A DNA stretch of 5,249 bases from Dehalococcoidales bacterium (GTDB taxonomy: Bacteria; Chloroflexota; Dehalococcoidia; Dehalococcoidales; UBA3254): NCBI GenBank assembly GCA_028718465.1, contig JAQULX010000246.1, positions 1-5,249 of the forward strand. The letters run 5' to 3'. Positions 1 through 5,222 of this stretch are shown here, piece after piece. The translations under genes and the position numbers were made by a program. Numbering within the stretch: position 1 is the first letter of the stretch; every line of letters begins with the position of its first letter. The notes under the pieces were generated by a model. That model was not told where the DNA came from. It searched no databases and saw nothing but the letters and a program-made list of their open reading frames with translations.

Positions 1-186
<186 letters not shown>

Positions 187-190
187 CTCC

Positions 191-204
191 AGTCCGTTCG
201 GACT
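191..204 (-). repeat. Intercistronic hairpin at the groES stop codon
   Basis: AGTCCG and CGGACT are perfect complements separated by two bases, which gives a 5-bp stem with a tetraloop in RNA. The hairpin overlaps the groES TAG stop (203-205). No T-run follows on the minus strand, so it does not look like an intrinsic terminator. It may be a processing or stability element between groES and groEL. Confidence 0.5.
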
Positions 205-496
205 AGGCTTTTTTGGCCAGAATATCGCTTTCTCTCAGGATAATTAAATCCACATCATCAAGCTTGATTTCAGAACCGCCGTATTTGGAATATATCACTA
301 TATCGCCGACCTTGACTTCCAACGGAATCCGCTTCCCATCGTCAGTTATTTTGCCAGGGCCGACTGCGATCACCTCGCCCTCCTGAGGTTTTTCCTTGGC
401 TGTATCAGGCAAGTAAATACCGCCTTTGGTCATCTCCTCTTTCTGAACAGGTTTGACTACCAAACGGTCAGCCAATGGTTGAAGTGCTACTGCCAT
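203..496 (-). CDS. groES: GroES co-chaperonin (10 kDa)
   Basis: The 97-residue product matches the usual GroES length (about 94-100). GroES is the cytoplasmic heptameric lid that caps the GroEL ring and encloses substrate. The N-terminal strand [10 protein letters not shown] (residues 7-16) is the family signature. The mobile loop that docks on GroEL lies around residues 19-36 and contains GGIYLPDTA with the hydrophobic I-Y-L triplet. [10 protein letters not shown] (39-48) and [12 protein letters not shown] (63-74) are the conserved barrel strands. The ATG at 494-496 has GAGGAGG (504-510) 7 nt upstream, an excellent Shine-Dalgarno. It is the first gene of the groESL operon, behind a sigma-A-type promoter and a CIRCE operator, so heat-shock control by HrcA is expected. 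Identity is certain. Confidence 0.98.
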   Translation of the reverse strand: MAVALQPLADRLVVKPVQKEEMTKGGIYLPDTAKEKPQEGEVIAVGPGKITDDGKRIPLEVKVGDIVIYSKYGGSEIKLDDVDLIILRESDILAKKA

Positions 497-503
497 TATT
501 TAT

Positions 504-510
504 CCTCCTC
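504..510 (-). promoter_or_regulatory. groES ribosome binding site
   Basis: GAGGAGG on the minus strand, 7 nt before the groES ATG. It is near the consensus, in keeping with a highly translated gene. Confidence 0.85.
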
Positions 511-539
511 AACTTAATTTTATTCTATTTTCCAATAAA

Positions 540-566
540 TTAGCAGTCTAACGATTCGACTGCTAA
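540..566 (-). promoter_or_regulatory. CIRCE-type operator (HrcA binding site), variant arms
   Basis: A perfect 9-N9-9 inverted repeat: TTAGCAGTC (540-548), nine bases (549-557), GACTGCTAA (558-566). The classical CIRCE is TTAGCACTC-N9-GAGTGCTAA. Geometry and position match, with one base changed in each arm (CACTC to CAGTC, GAGTG to GACTG) so the dyad stays perfect. It begins at about the predicted transcription start and ends 43 nt before the groES ATG, the standard place for HrcA to block initiation. HrcA itself is not in the window. Confidence 0.93.
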
Positions 567-571
567 ATATA

Positions 572-600
572 ATAATAGCGCAGATATTAACTCTGTGCAA
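572..600 (-). promoter_or_regulatory. groESL promoter (sigma-A type)
   Basis: On the minus strand, TTGCAC (595-600, 4 of 6 to TTGACA) and TATTAT (572-577, 5 of 6 to TATAAT) are separated by exactly 17 bp. The expected start, about 7 bp beyond the -10, is near 565, at the edge of the CIRCE repeat. This is the typical vegetative-promoter-plus-CIRCE layout of HrcA-regulated groE operons. Confidence 0.85.
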
Positions 601-724
601 ATGATATTTAAACAGACCAGGACTAACCTGAGCTAATATAAGCGGCTTTGATGAATAATTAAGACCACTTATGCCAGACAAATCCTTGTTTTGGCCATAT
701 TTTCGTCAGATCTGGCGTTGTTCT

Positions 725-759
725 CCGGGTGCAATCAGGCACCGGTAAGTCCGCGGTGC
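725..759. repeat. Alternating GGTGC / GCACC / GGTGC segments that can form two exclusive hairpins
   Basis: GGTGC (728-732) pairs with GCACC (739-743) around a 6-nt loop and can be extended by two G-C pairs with a 1-nt bulge. The same GCACC plus one base (739-744) can instead pair with CGGTGC (754-759) around a 9-nt loop. The shared middle segment makes the two stems mutually exclusive. No T-run or gene directly follows on either strand, so a regulatory role is only a possibility. Confidence 0.4.
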
Positions 760-765
760 ACATCT

Positions 766-778
766 CAAGACGGTCTTG
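766..778. repeat. Short perfect palindrome CAAGAC-N-GTCTTG
   Basis: Six-base arms around a single central base, about 40 bp beyond the SDR stop codon. It could be a compact protein-binding dyad or a tight hairpin in the SDR 3' untranslated region. It is too short to assign. Confidence 0.3.
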
Positions 779-816
779 CGGAAGGCCTTTATTAATCATG
801 CCGTTAAGTTGAAATA

Positions 817-1638
817 CTAGTGTTTGACTGACCGTCCGCCATCCTGGACAAAGACCTGGCCGGTGATATAGCTGGAAGCATCCGAAGCCAGGAGTACAGC
901 CAGGCCAGCCAGTTCATCAGCTCCGCCCCTGCGATGCATCGGAATATCATCCATGATTTTCTTTATCCACTCCTCCCTGGCCGCTGCTTGCTGCGGGTCG
1001 GAAGGAGCGTCTCGCATGGCGGGATTGTCATGGCCGAGTTCAGATTCATGAACACCCGGAGCAATACAATTAACCCGGATATTGTACCGGGCATACTCGA
1101 TGGCGGCAATCTGGGTCATAATATTGATTCCGGCTTTGGCAGTACAGTAAGCTATCGGAGCAATTTCCGGAATTTCAGCTCTGAGACCAGCAGTTGACGA
1201 TATATTAATAATCGATCCCTTGTTCTGCTTTATCATAAGGGGCAGAACGTATTTCAAAACCATAAAAGGTCCTCTGAGGTTGGTGTTAAGAACGATATCG
1301 AAGTCAGCGAGAGTCTCCTCATGTATCGGGCGGTGCGGCCTGGCGATGCCGGCATTATTGAAAAGGATATCAATACGGCTGAATTTATTAACTGTCTCAT
1401 CGACCATTCTCTTGACATCTTCTTCCCTGGTCATATCGGCGGATATCCCCAGAGTCTCAACCTTATACCCGGCCAGGATGCTCAGCGTTTCTTCGATCTT
1501 CCCCCGATCGCGGGCGGCGATGGCGACACAGGCTCCGAATGCAGCAAGAGCTTCGGCGAATGCCCGGCCGATGCCGCGGCTGCCTCCGGTAACCAGGGCG
1601 ACTCTCCCGGTGAGGTCGAAAATTCCTCTATCAGTCAT
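817..1638 (-). CDS. Classical short-chain dehydrogenase/reductase (FabG / gluconate-5-dehydrogenase-like)
   Basis: A 273-residue cytoplasmic NAD(P)-dependent oxidoreductase with a Rossmann fold; its substrate cannot be read from sequence. TGGSRGIG (residues 17-24) is the nucleotide-binding glycine motif, NNAG (94-97) stabilises the sheet, and N120, S148, Y164 and K168 (YCTAK) form the catalytic tetrad. The Ser-Tyr spacing is 16 residues, three more than in FabG. Arg21 in the glycine loop and Arg43 after the second strand point to NADP(H). Residues about 197-235 form a long, polar substrate-loop insertion, and SSYITGQVFVQDGG (255-268) is the usual C-terminal signature. An upstream in-frame TTG (1654-1656) is open, but AAGGAG (1645-1650) sits 6 nt before the ATG at 1636-1638 and falls inside the longer reading, so ATG is preferred. 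It appears monocistronic, with its own promoter. Confidence 0.93.
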   Translation of the reverse strand: MTDRGIFDLTGRVALVTGGSRGIGRAFAEALAAFGACVAIAARDRGKIEETLSILAGYKVETLGISADMTREEDVKRMVDETVNKFSRIDILFNNAGIARPHRPIHEETLADFDIVLNTNLRGPFMVLKYVLPLMIKQNKGSIINISSTAGLRAEIPEIAPIAYCTAKAGINIMTQIAAIEYARYNIRVNCIAPGVHESELGHDNPAMRDAPSDPQQAAAREEWIKKIMDDIPMHRRGGADELAGLAVLLASDASSYITGQVFVQDGGRSVKH

Positions 1639-1644
1639 TCTTCT

Positions 1645-1650
1645 CTCCTT
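1645..1650 (-). promoter_or_regulatory. Ribosome binding site that fixes the SDR start
   Basis: AAGGAG on the minus strand, 6 nt before ATG 1636-1638. It lies inside the longer reading that would begin at TTG 1654-1656, which argues for the shorter protein. Confidence 0.75.
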
Positions 1651-1687
1651 TCCCAACCAATTTTCAAAAGCAAACCTATGGTAATAA

Positions 1688-1715
1688 ATTATACATATCT
1701 CAGGATTTAGTACAA
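1688..1715 (-). promoter_or_regulatory. Probable promoter of the SDR gene
   Basis: On the minus strand TATAAT (1688-1693, perfect) follows TTGTAC (1710-1715, 4 of 6) with a 16-bp spacer. The predicted start near 1681 gives a leader of roughly 40 nt before the SDR ATG. The spacer is one base shorter than ideal. No operator-like dyad overlaps it. Confidence 0.6.
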
Positions 1716-1970
1716 TGCTTTTTATAATCTGATCCGGGAACAGTTCAGCCTGAATTACTGCCAGGGTTGAGTGGGAGCAAAACTCAAGATAGATTCCTGT
1801 CCGGGAGGAGAAACCAGTAAAACCGTGATTTTAAATATTTACGCATATTCCACGCGTTGATGATTTTTATTTGATTTGTCCAGAGGGCGCAGAGGGGAAA
1901 TCAGGATTATGGATCAGTGAGAACCAGATGGTGATAATAAGAATAATTGGCTATCGGTCTTTCTGTCGAT
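1716..1970. other. Intergenic stretch between the SDR promoter and the PRC-barrel stop codon
   Basis: About 255 bp with no credible ORF on either strand. Only weak inverted repeats are visible, such as TTCAG/CTGAA at 1744-1754 and TCCT/AGGA near 1795-1810. I see no T-run-backed terminator for the PRC-barrel transcript, no tRNA fold and no riboswitch consensus that I recognise. Confidence 0.5.
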
Positions 1971-2369
1971 TCACCCCTGTAAATTGTGATCCGGGGGCCA
2001 AATAGCTTTCACAGGCCAGCTATTTTTATCAAAGCCCGGGGCTTTTCGCAATTTGTTTTTATCAATTTCAACCATGAAAGTTTTCTTCTTCAAATCCATG
2101 GTTAAAGCCTCCAGCGGGACAGCGAAGAATTTATCTCCAATGCCGGCAAATCCCCCGGAAGAGACAACCAGGTAGGACACGTTACCACAGGTTAAATCGA
2201 TGACAATATCTTCAATCTTCCCTATCTCCTTGCCGGAGCCATCCATTACTTTGTTTCCGATAACAGTCATAGCAGTGATTCGCCGAGGGTTGATTTCCCC
2301 GTCATTTTCATCCCGCTTAGATATGTTGATACCCCTAATTGAGGTATCCTTACATTCTGAAGTCCGCAT
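1971..2369 (-). CDS. PRC-barrel domain protein
   Basis: A 132-residue soluble protein with one PRC-barrel, the small beta-barrel fold also found in the photosynthetic reaction centre H subunit and in RimM. The domain spans about residues 31-105: strand one holds GNKVMDGSGKEIGKIEDIVID, and FAGIGDKFFAVPLEAL (74-89) is the most characteristic stretch of stand-alone bacterial PRC-barrel proteins. A short C-terminal tail after KAPGFDKNSWP (108-118) is also usual for this group. The first 30 residues are charged and probably flexible; there is no signal peptide or membrane helix. Stand-alone members are often found near stress genes, but their biochemical role is unsettled. ATG 2367-2369 has GAGGTG (2377-2382) at 7 nt. 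The gene is transcribed away from yihY across a 136-bp shared region. Confidence 0.92.
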   Translation of the reverse strand: MRTSECKDTSIRGINISKRDENDGEINPRRITAMTVIGNKVMDGSGKEIGKIEDIVIDLTCGNVSYLVVSSGGFAGIGDKFFAVPLEALTMDLKKKTFMVEIDKNKLRKAPGFDKNSWPVKAIWPPDHNLQG

Positions 2370-2376
2370 CGATTCT

Positions 2377-2382
2377 CACCTC
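2377..2382 (-). promoter_or_regulatory. PRC-barrel gene ribosome binding site
   Basis: GAGGTG on the minus strand, 7 nt before the ATG at 2367-2369. It supports that start. Confidence 0.7.
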
Positions 2383-2442
2383 ACATCTATCTTGCTGTCA
2401 GGTTACCGAGAGTATTATTGGTTAATCCGTGTCTCCGTCCCT

Positions 2443-2469
2443 GTATCAGATTATAATTTGATTAGATAC
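2443..2469. promoter_or_regulatory. Nested dyad in the divergent PRC-barrel / yihY promoter region
   Basis: ATCAGATTA (2445-2453) abuts TAATTTGAT (2454-2462), an 18-bp palindrome with one mismatched pair. GTATC (2443-2447) and GATAC (2465-2469) form a second inverted repeat around it. The centre contains TATAAT on the plus strand (2452-2457) and on the minus strand (2450-2455), so one site could serve as -10 for both directions or as an operator covering both. No good -35 is visible at 16-18 bp on either side, so any promoter here is weak or activator-dependent. Confidence 0.45.
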
Positions 2470-2478
2470 CAAATACTA

Positions 2479-2493
2479 ATTGCCTGTTTAATA
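2479..2493. repeat. 15-bp direct repeat, copy 1 (upstream of yihY)
   Basis: ATTGCCTGTTTAATA, identical to 3478-3492. It ends 12 bp before the yihY ATG. The match stops abruptly at both ends, since the flanking bases differ between the copies. Confidence 0.9.
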
Positions 2494-2505
2494 CACTCGG
2501 GAAAA

Positions 2506-3405
2506 ATGACAATTTTTAATAGACTGAAACAATTCAGAGACCGCCTTTCACAGGTTGGTCTAATTAAGTTCCTGAAGCGAGTGTTCCAGGAATTCGGCGC
2601 TGATGATGGCACTACCATGGCTGCCGGGATTGCATATTATTCTTTTCTGGCGGCATTTCCCCTTATTCTGGCACTAATCGGTTTATTAGGTTACTTTTTG
2701 CCTTCGGCAGAGGTACAGGACCGATTATTCGAATTTTTCCGTAACAACGTTCCCGGCGCAGTAGACGTTTTACAGAACAATATCCAAAGTGTAATCAGTT
2801 TGCGGGGGACGTTAGGGGTCCTGGGCATTCTCGGTCTATTATGGAGCGGGACCGGGGCACTCTCTGCAATCGGACATGCTATTAACAAAGCCTGGGATAT
2901 ACCAAGAGAGATTCAGTTTTACTGGAATATGCTACGGAATTTCGGATTAACCCTCGGATTGGGCCTTTTGCTTTTCTTTTCACTGGGATTCAGTGTTATT
3001 TTTACCCTGGTACCGATACAAAATATTCCCATAGTTGGATCAGCACTGGTTCAGACGGGGCTCCGGGTTATCTCTTTTATGCTCGCCTGGGTGATTTTCC
3101 TGGTTTTATTCAAAGTAATACCCAACACCAAAACCTGGTGGCGGCATATCTGGTTCGGCGCTCTGGTAACAGCAGTGCTCTTTGAGATCGGGCGATCACT
3201 TGCATTCTTGTACTTGACCGGTTTTTCGAATTACCAGATGGTGTACGGCGCGGTGGCTTCAGTAATTGTGCTTCTGGTATGGATATATTATTCAGCTATT
3301 ATTGTCATAATTGGAGCTGAGCTGACTGCCGAGTACGGCAGAATGCGCCGGGGTGTAAGCCAGGGAATTCACGCCCATTCAATCGCCAATCCGGTCAAAT
3401 CCTAG
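2506..3405 (+). CDS. yihY: YihY/BrkB-family inner-membrane protein
   Basis: A 299-residue integral membrane protein, close to the ~290 residues usual for the family. Function is unsettled: members were once called ribonuclease BN, now considered an error, and some have been studied as virulence-associated BrkB. Six membrane segments lie at about 44-66, 102-122, 146-170, 183-206, 215-237 and 247-272. Signature stretches are GTTMAAGIAYYSFLAAFPL (35-53), WSGTGALSAIGHAINKAWDI (113-132), the W-rich loop before FGALVTAVLFEIGR (217-230), and YGAVASVIVLLVWIYYSA followed by GAELTAEYGR. The N-terminus (1-30) is basic and amphipathic. The reading frame stays open back to 2200, but that part is antisense to the PRC-barrel gene. 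ATG 2506-2508 gives the family length, though its only Shine-Dalgarno-like sequence is a weak CGGGA. A 15-bp repeat flanks the gene on both sides. Confidence 0.93.
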   Translation: MTIFNRLKQFRDRLSQVGLIKFLKRVFQEFGADDGTTMAAGIAYYSFLAAFPLILALIGLLGYFLPSAEVQDRLFEFFRNNVPGAVDVLQNNIQSVISLRGTLGVLGILGLLWSGTGALSAIGHAINKAWDIPREIQFYWNMLRNFGLTLGLGLLLFFSLGFSVIFTLVPIQNIPIVGSALVQTGLRVISFMLAWVIFLVLFKVIPNTKTWWRHIWFGALVTAVLFEIGRSLAFLYLTGFSNYQMVYGAVASVIVLLVWIYYSAIIVIIGAELTAEYGRMRRGVSQGIHAHSIANPVKS

Positions 3406-3477
3406 ACTTTTTGTGCGTGTTTATTAATGGATTGTACTGATTATTTGGCATGAGTTCTTTCTGCCGACTTTTTTCAC

Positions 3478-3492
3478 ATTGCCTGTTTAATA
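3478..3492. repeat. 15-bp direct repeat, copy 2 (downstream of yihY)
   Basis: ATTGCCTGTTTAATA, an exact copy of 2479-2493, starting 73 bp after the yihY stop and 999 bp from copy 1. The two copies bracket yihY alone. No transposase or terminal inverted repeat lies between them. Confidence 0.9.
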
Positions 3493-3508
3493 TTTTCGTC
3501 ATATTTAT

Positions 3509-3536
3509 CTGGCTACTTTACTGCCAGCAGCTATTT
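3509..3536 (+). terminator. Weak terminator-like hairpin between convergent yihY and SDR genes
   Basis: CTGGC (3509-3513) and GCCAG (3523-3527) form a 5-bp stem with a 9-nt loop, and TTTT (3533-3536) follows five bases later on the plus strand. The stem is short and the T-run is short and displaced, so it is a poor intrinsic terminator for yihY. No better one is visible in the 157-bp convergent gap. Confidence 0.25.
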
Positions 3537-3562
3537 TCCCCTGGCAAACCGGGTCGGCGAAC

Positions 3563-4414
3563 TCAGCCGTTAACTATTTCGCCGCCATTTGGGTGTAATA
3601 CCTGGCCTGTCATGTATGAAGAATCCAGTTCAGAGGCCAGAAATACGTAACAGGGCGCCACTTCTTCCGGCTGACCGGCTCTCTGCATAGGCTCTTTGGC
3701 GCCAAATTTTTCAACATGCTCGGCCGGAAAACTCGACGGGATCAGCGGCGTCCAGATGGGCCCGGGAGCTACCCCATTAACGCGGATACCTTGGTCAGCC
3801 AGCGCCAGACCTAATGAGCGCGTGAATGATACTATGGCGCCTTTTGTACTGGCATAATCTATCAGGTACCGACTGCCTCGATAAGCAGTTACAGAAGTGG
3901 TGTTAATAATTACTGCGCCTTTGTTTAAATACTTCAATGCCGCTTGAGTCATGTAAAACATAGATAAAATATTGGTCCGGAAGGTCCTCAGCAACTGGCT
4001 GGCACTGATCTTTTCCAGCCTGTCCTGGGGATACTGCACAGCGGCATTATTTACCAGGATATCCAGCTTGCCCAATTTCCGAACTGTTGTTTCCACAGCC
4101 TGTTGGCAGAATTTCGGTTGCCCAACATCTCCGGCCAGGATCATGCACTGCCGCCCTTCTTTTTCCACCAGCGACCTGGTCTCAGCAGCATCCTGGTGTT
4201 CCTCATAGTAAACGATGGAGATATCAGCCCCTTCCCTGGCAAAAAGAATGGCTACCGCTCTGCCGATTCCACTATCGCCCCCGGTAATCAGGGCAACTTT
4301 ATTGCGTAATTTGCCGCTTCCGGTGTATTCCAGTTTTTTCGATGCGGGTTTTGGTTCCATTCGGGATTCAATACCCGGCTGGCGCTCCTGATGTTGAGGT
4401 TTAAACTGCTGCAA
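3563..4414 (-). CDS. GSP39/YghA-like SDR family oxidoreductase
   Basis: A 283-residue cytoplasmic SDR of the branch that includes Bacillus general stress protein 39 (YdaD/YhdF) and E. coli YghA. This branch has an N-terminal extension before the Rossmann fold, here QHQERQPGIESRMEPKP (7-23) then YTGSGKLRNK. The cofactor motif is TGGDSGIG (44-51), the sheet motif is NNAA (122-125, in place of NNAG, as usual in this branch), and N148, S174, Y187 and K191 (YASTK) are the catalytic residues with the normal 13-residue Ser-Tyr spacing. SSYMTGQVLHPNGG (265-278) is the C-terminal signature. The frame is open up to 4582, but that part overlaps the upstream gene and lacks family similarity. TTG 4412-4414 has GGGGAGG (4423-4429) 8 nt upstream and places QQFKPQHQ at the start. 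It lies 49 bp after the 166-residue gene, probably in one operon. The substrate is unknown. Confidence 0.93.
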   Translation of the reverse strand: MQQFKPQHQERQPGIESRMEPKPASKKLEYTGSGKLRNKVALITGGDSGIGRAVAILFAREGADISIVYYEEHQDAAETRSLVEKEGRQCMILAGDVGQPKFCQQAVETTVRKLGKLDILVNNAAVQYPQDRLEKISASQLLRTFRTNILSMFYMTQAALKYLNKGAVIINTTSVTAYRGSRYLIDYASTKGAIVSFTRSLGLALADQGIRVNGVAPGPIWTPLIPSSFPAEHVEKFGAKEPMQRAGQPEEVAPCYVFLASELDSSYMTGQVLHPNGGEIVNG

Positions 4415-4422
4415 TGGAGTAT

Positions 4423-4429
4423 CCTCCCC
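4423..4429 (-). promoter_or_regulatory. Strong ribosome binding site supporting a TTG start
   Basis: GGGGAGG on the minus strand, 8 nt before TTG 4412-4414. No ATG or GTG lies at a suitable distance in the SDR frame; the next in-frame ATG is inside the conserved N-terminal extension (Met19). This site decides the start. Confidence 0.8.
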
Positions 4430-4463
4430 GGCAAACCCGGTTAAAAAGATGGTTTTGCATCTT

Positions 4464-4964
4464 TTACCTGTGGCGTGCCGCTTGTGCTTTGCGGATATTT
4501 TCTCTTCGAGCTTTTTGCTGCGCCGGGGTCGGTTTTGCACTTTCAGGAATATTTCGGCGAGGATGACCCTCGAAGATATCACCTTCTATATGCCGGACCG
4601 GACCGTAAGTGTCCAGAATGTCCCGGGCTTCACCGGTATCAGCCACCAGTTTGCCGCTTTCAATATGGGCGTCCTGCTTGCTGATAAGCCAGACCTGATC
4701 ATCCCAGGAGCCACTGGTTCGTTTACCCGCTAATCTCTGGATATGTCCCGGTTCACCCACATCATGATACCTGAATGTCTCAAACTCTTCTTTAGGACGA
4801 ATTACAATGCGGAAATATTCACCGCCTCCGGTTTCACCTGGTTTTCCCCTCTCTCTACCTTCCGGCTGAGAGCGAGAGCGTTCACTTGAACTCATTGATG
4901 ACCATCTCTCCTGCGCTTTCTTAATATTTTCCCTGGCCGTTTCTTTCTGCTTTTCCGTAGCCAT
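4464..4964 (-). CDS. Uncharacterised 166-residue basic protein with duplicated RENIxKAQ end motifs
   Basis: I do not recognise a named family. The protein is soluble, charged and lacks signal peptide or membrane segments. Residues 10-18 read ARENIKKAQ and residues 153-161 read RRENIRKAQ, so near-identical basic helical motifs sit at both ends. Residues 22-48 are rich in Ser, Arg, Glu and Gly and probably disordered. A central domain (about 49-140) looks folded: EYFRIVIRPKEEFETF, then DVGEPGHIQRLAGKR, SGSWDDQVWLISK, and HIEGDIFEG. ATG 4962-4964 has GAGGTG (4972-4977) at 7 nt. Coding is supported by the good start, the domain-like composition and the 49-bp gap to the following SDR, with which it probably forms an operon. 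The basic ends might bind nucleic acid or a partner, but this is speculation. Plus-strand ORFs opposite it are shadows. Confidence 0.82.
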   Translation of the reverse strand: MATEKQKETARENIKKAQERWSSMSSSERSRSQPEGRERGKPGETGGGEYFRIVIRPKEEFETFRYHDVGEPGHIQRLAGKRTSGSWDDQVWLISKQDAHIESGKLVADTGEARDILDTYGPVRHIEGDIFEGHPRRNIPESAKPTPAQQKARRENIRKAQAARHR

Positions 4965-4971
4965 CTCCCAA

Positions 4972-4977
4972 CACCTC
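4972..4977 (-). promoter_or_regulatory. Ribosome binding site of the 166-residue gene
   Basis: GAGGTG on the minus strand, preceded by AAA, 7 nt before ATG 4962-4964. It matches the site used by the PRC-barrel gene. Confidence 0.7.
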
Positions 4978-4997
4978 TTTGGTGGAATGATAAATCT

Positions 4998-5026
4998 ATT
5001 CTACTTTCCAGGTTTTACATTGACAT
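4998..5026 (-). promoter_or_regulatory. Possible promoter of the 166-residue gene / SDR operon
   Basis: On the minus strand TAGAAT (4998-5003, 5 of 6) follows ATGTCA (5021-5026, 4 of 6) with a 17-bp spacer. The predicted start near 4991 gives a leader of about 27 nt that contains the Shine-Dalgarno. It is the best match in the upstream region but is not strong. Confidence 0.45.
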
Positions 5027-5222
5027 CTCTAAATCCATGCATTGCTTTTTAGGTATTTTTGCGAAAATATACCAGACGTTTGTCAGGACCAGGTACATCC
5101 AACAAGGTTGCTGAGAATCTAAAAGCTGAAAGGTTTTCATCGAGACCGTTTGGCCGGGATTAATGGTCTCTATCTTCCAGTTTTTTCTTCGTTGCTGTAT
5201 AAACTTAATTAGGAAATAGCTT
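5027..5222. other. Intergenic region at the right edge with AT-rich hairpin and inverted repeat
   Basis: No recognised gene. GGTATTTT (5052-5059) can pair with AAAA (5064-5067) and TACC (5070-5073) around a TGCG loop with a 2-nt bulge. GAGACC (5142-5147) and GGTCTC (5165-5170) form an inverted repeat with a 17-bp spacer, a possible operator. A minus-strand GTG-started ORF (5015-5239) crosses the whole region but has no Shine-Dalgarno and no family-like sequence. Confidence 0.45.

Larger units (their letters stand above)
601..816. other. Non-coding gap between the groESL promoter and the SDR gene
   Basis: No recognised gene lies here. The longest minus-strand reading is a 46-codon ORF (659-799) with no Shine-Dalgarno and three Trp residues. 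A 25-codon plus-strand ORF starts at 672. The region should hold the 3' end of the SDR transcript, but no hairpin here is followed by a T-run. It does contain several inverted repeats: GCCAGA/TCTGGC (673-678 and 711-716), two mutually exclusive hairpins at 725-759, and CAAGAC/GTCTTG (766-778). Confidence 0.6.

Noticed and set aside
697..708. 12-bp match ATATTTTCGTCA shared with 3490-3501
   Set aside because: A 12-base repeat is expected about once by chance in a window this long; nearby ATCTGGC copies have different spacing.
934..1197. Plus-strand ORF opposite the first SDR
   Set aside because: Antisense to conserved SDR sequence, no Shine-Dalgarno, no family-like composition. The same applies to the plus-strand ORFs at 1220-1684 and 1321-1710.
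1639..1656. Six-residue N-terminal extension of the first SDR from TTG
   Set aside because: The extension contains the AAGGAG ribosome binding site for the ATG at 1636-1638.
2200..2505. 102-residue N-terminal extension of YihY
   Set aside because: It is antisense to the PRC-barrel coding region and crosses the divergent promoter region. Family length fits a start at 2506.
2691..2888. Minus-strand 65-codon ORF inside yihY
   Set aside because: Shadow of conserved membrane-protein coding sequence on the other strand, with no start signal.
3395..3415. Terminator-like GGTC/GACT followed by T5 at the yihY stop codon
   Set aside because: Only a 4-bp stem with a G-T pair, overlapping the coding end; too weak to call.
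3450..3650. Plus-strand ORF with a hydrophobic N-terminus, resembling a small membrane peptide
   Set aside because: No Shine-Dalgarno, and its second half is antisense to the conserved C-terminus of the GSP39-like SDR.
3972..4733. Several plus-strand ORFs opposite the second SDR and the 166-residue gene
   Set aside because: All are antisense to well-supported genes and show no protein-like motifs.
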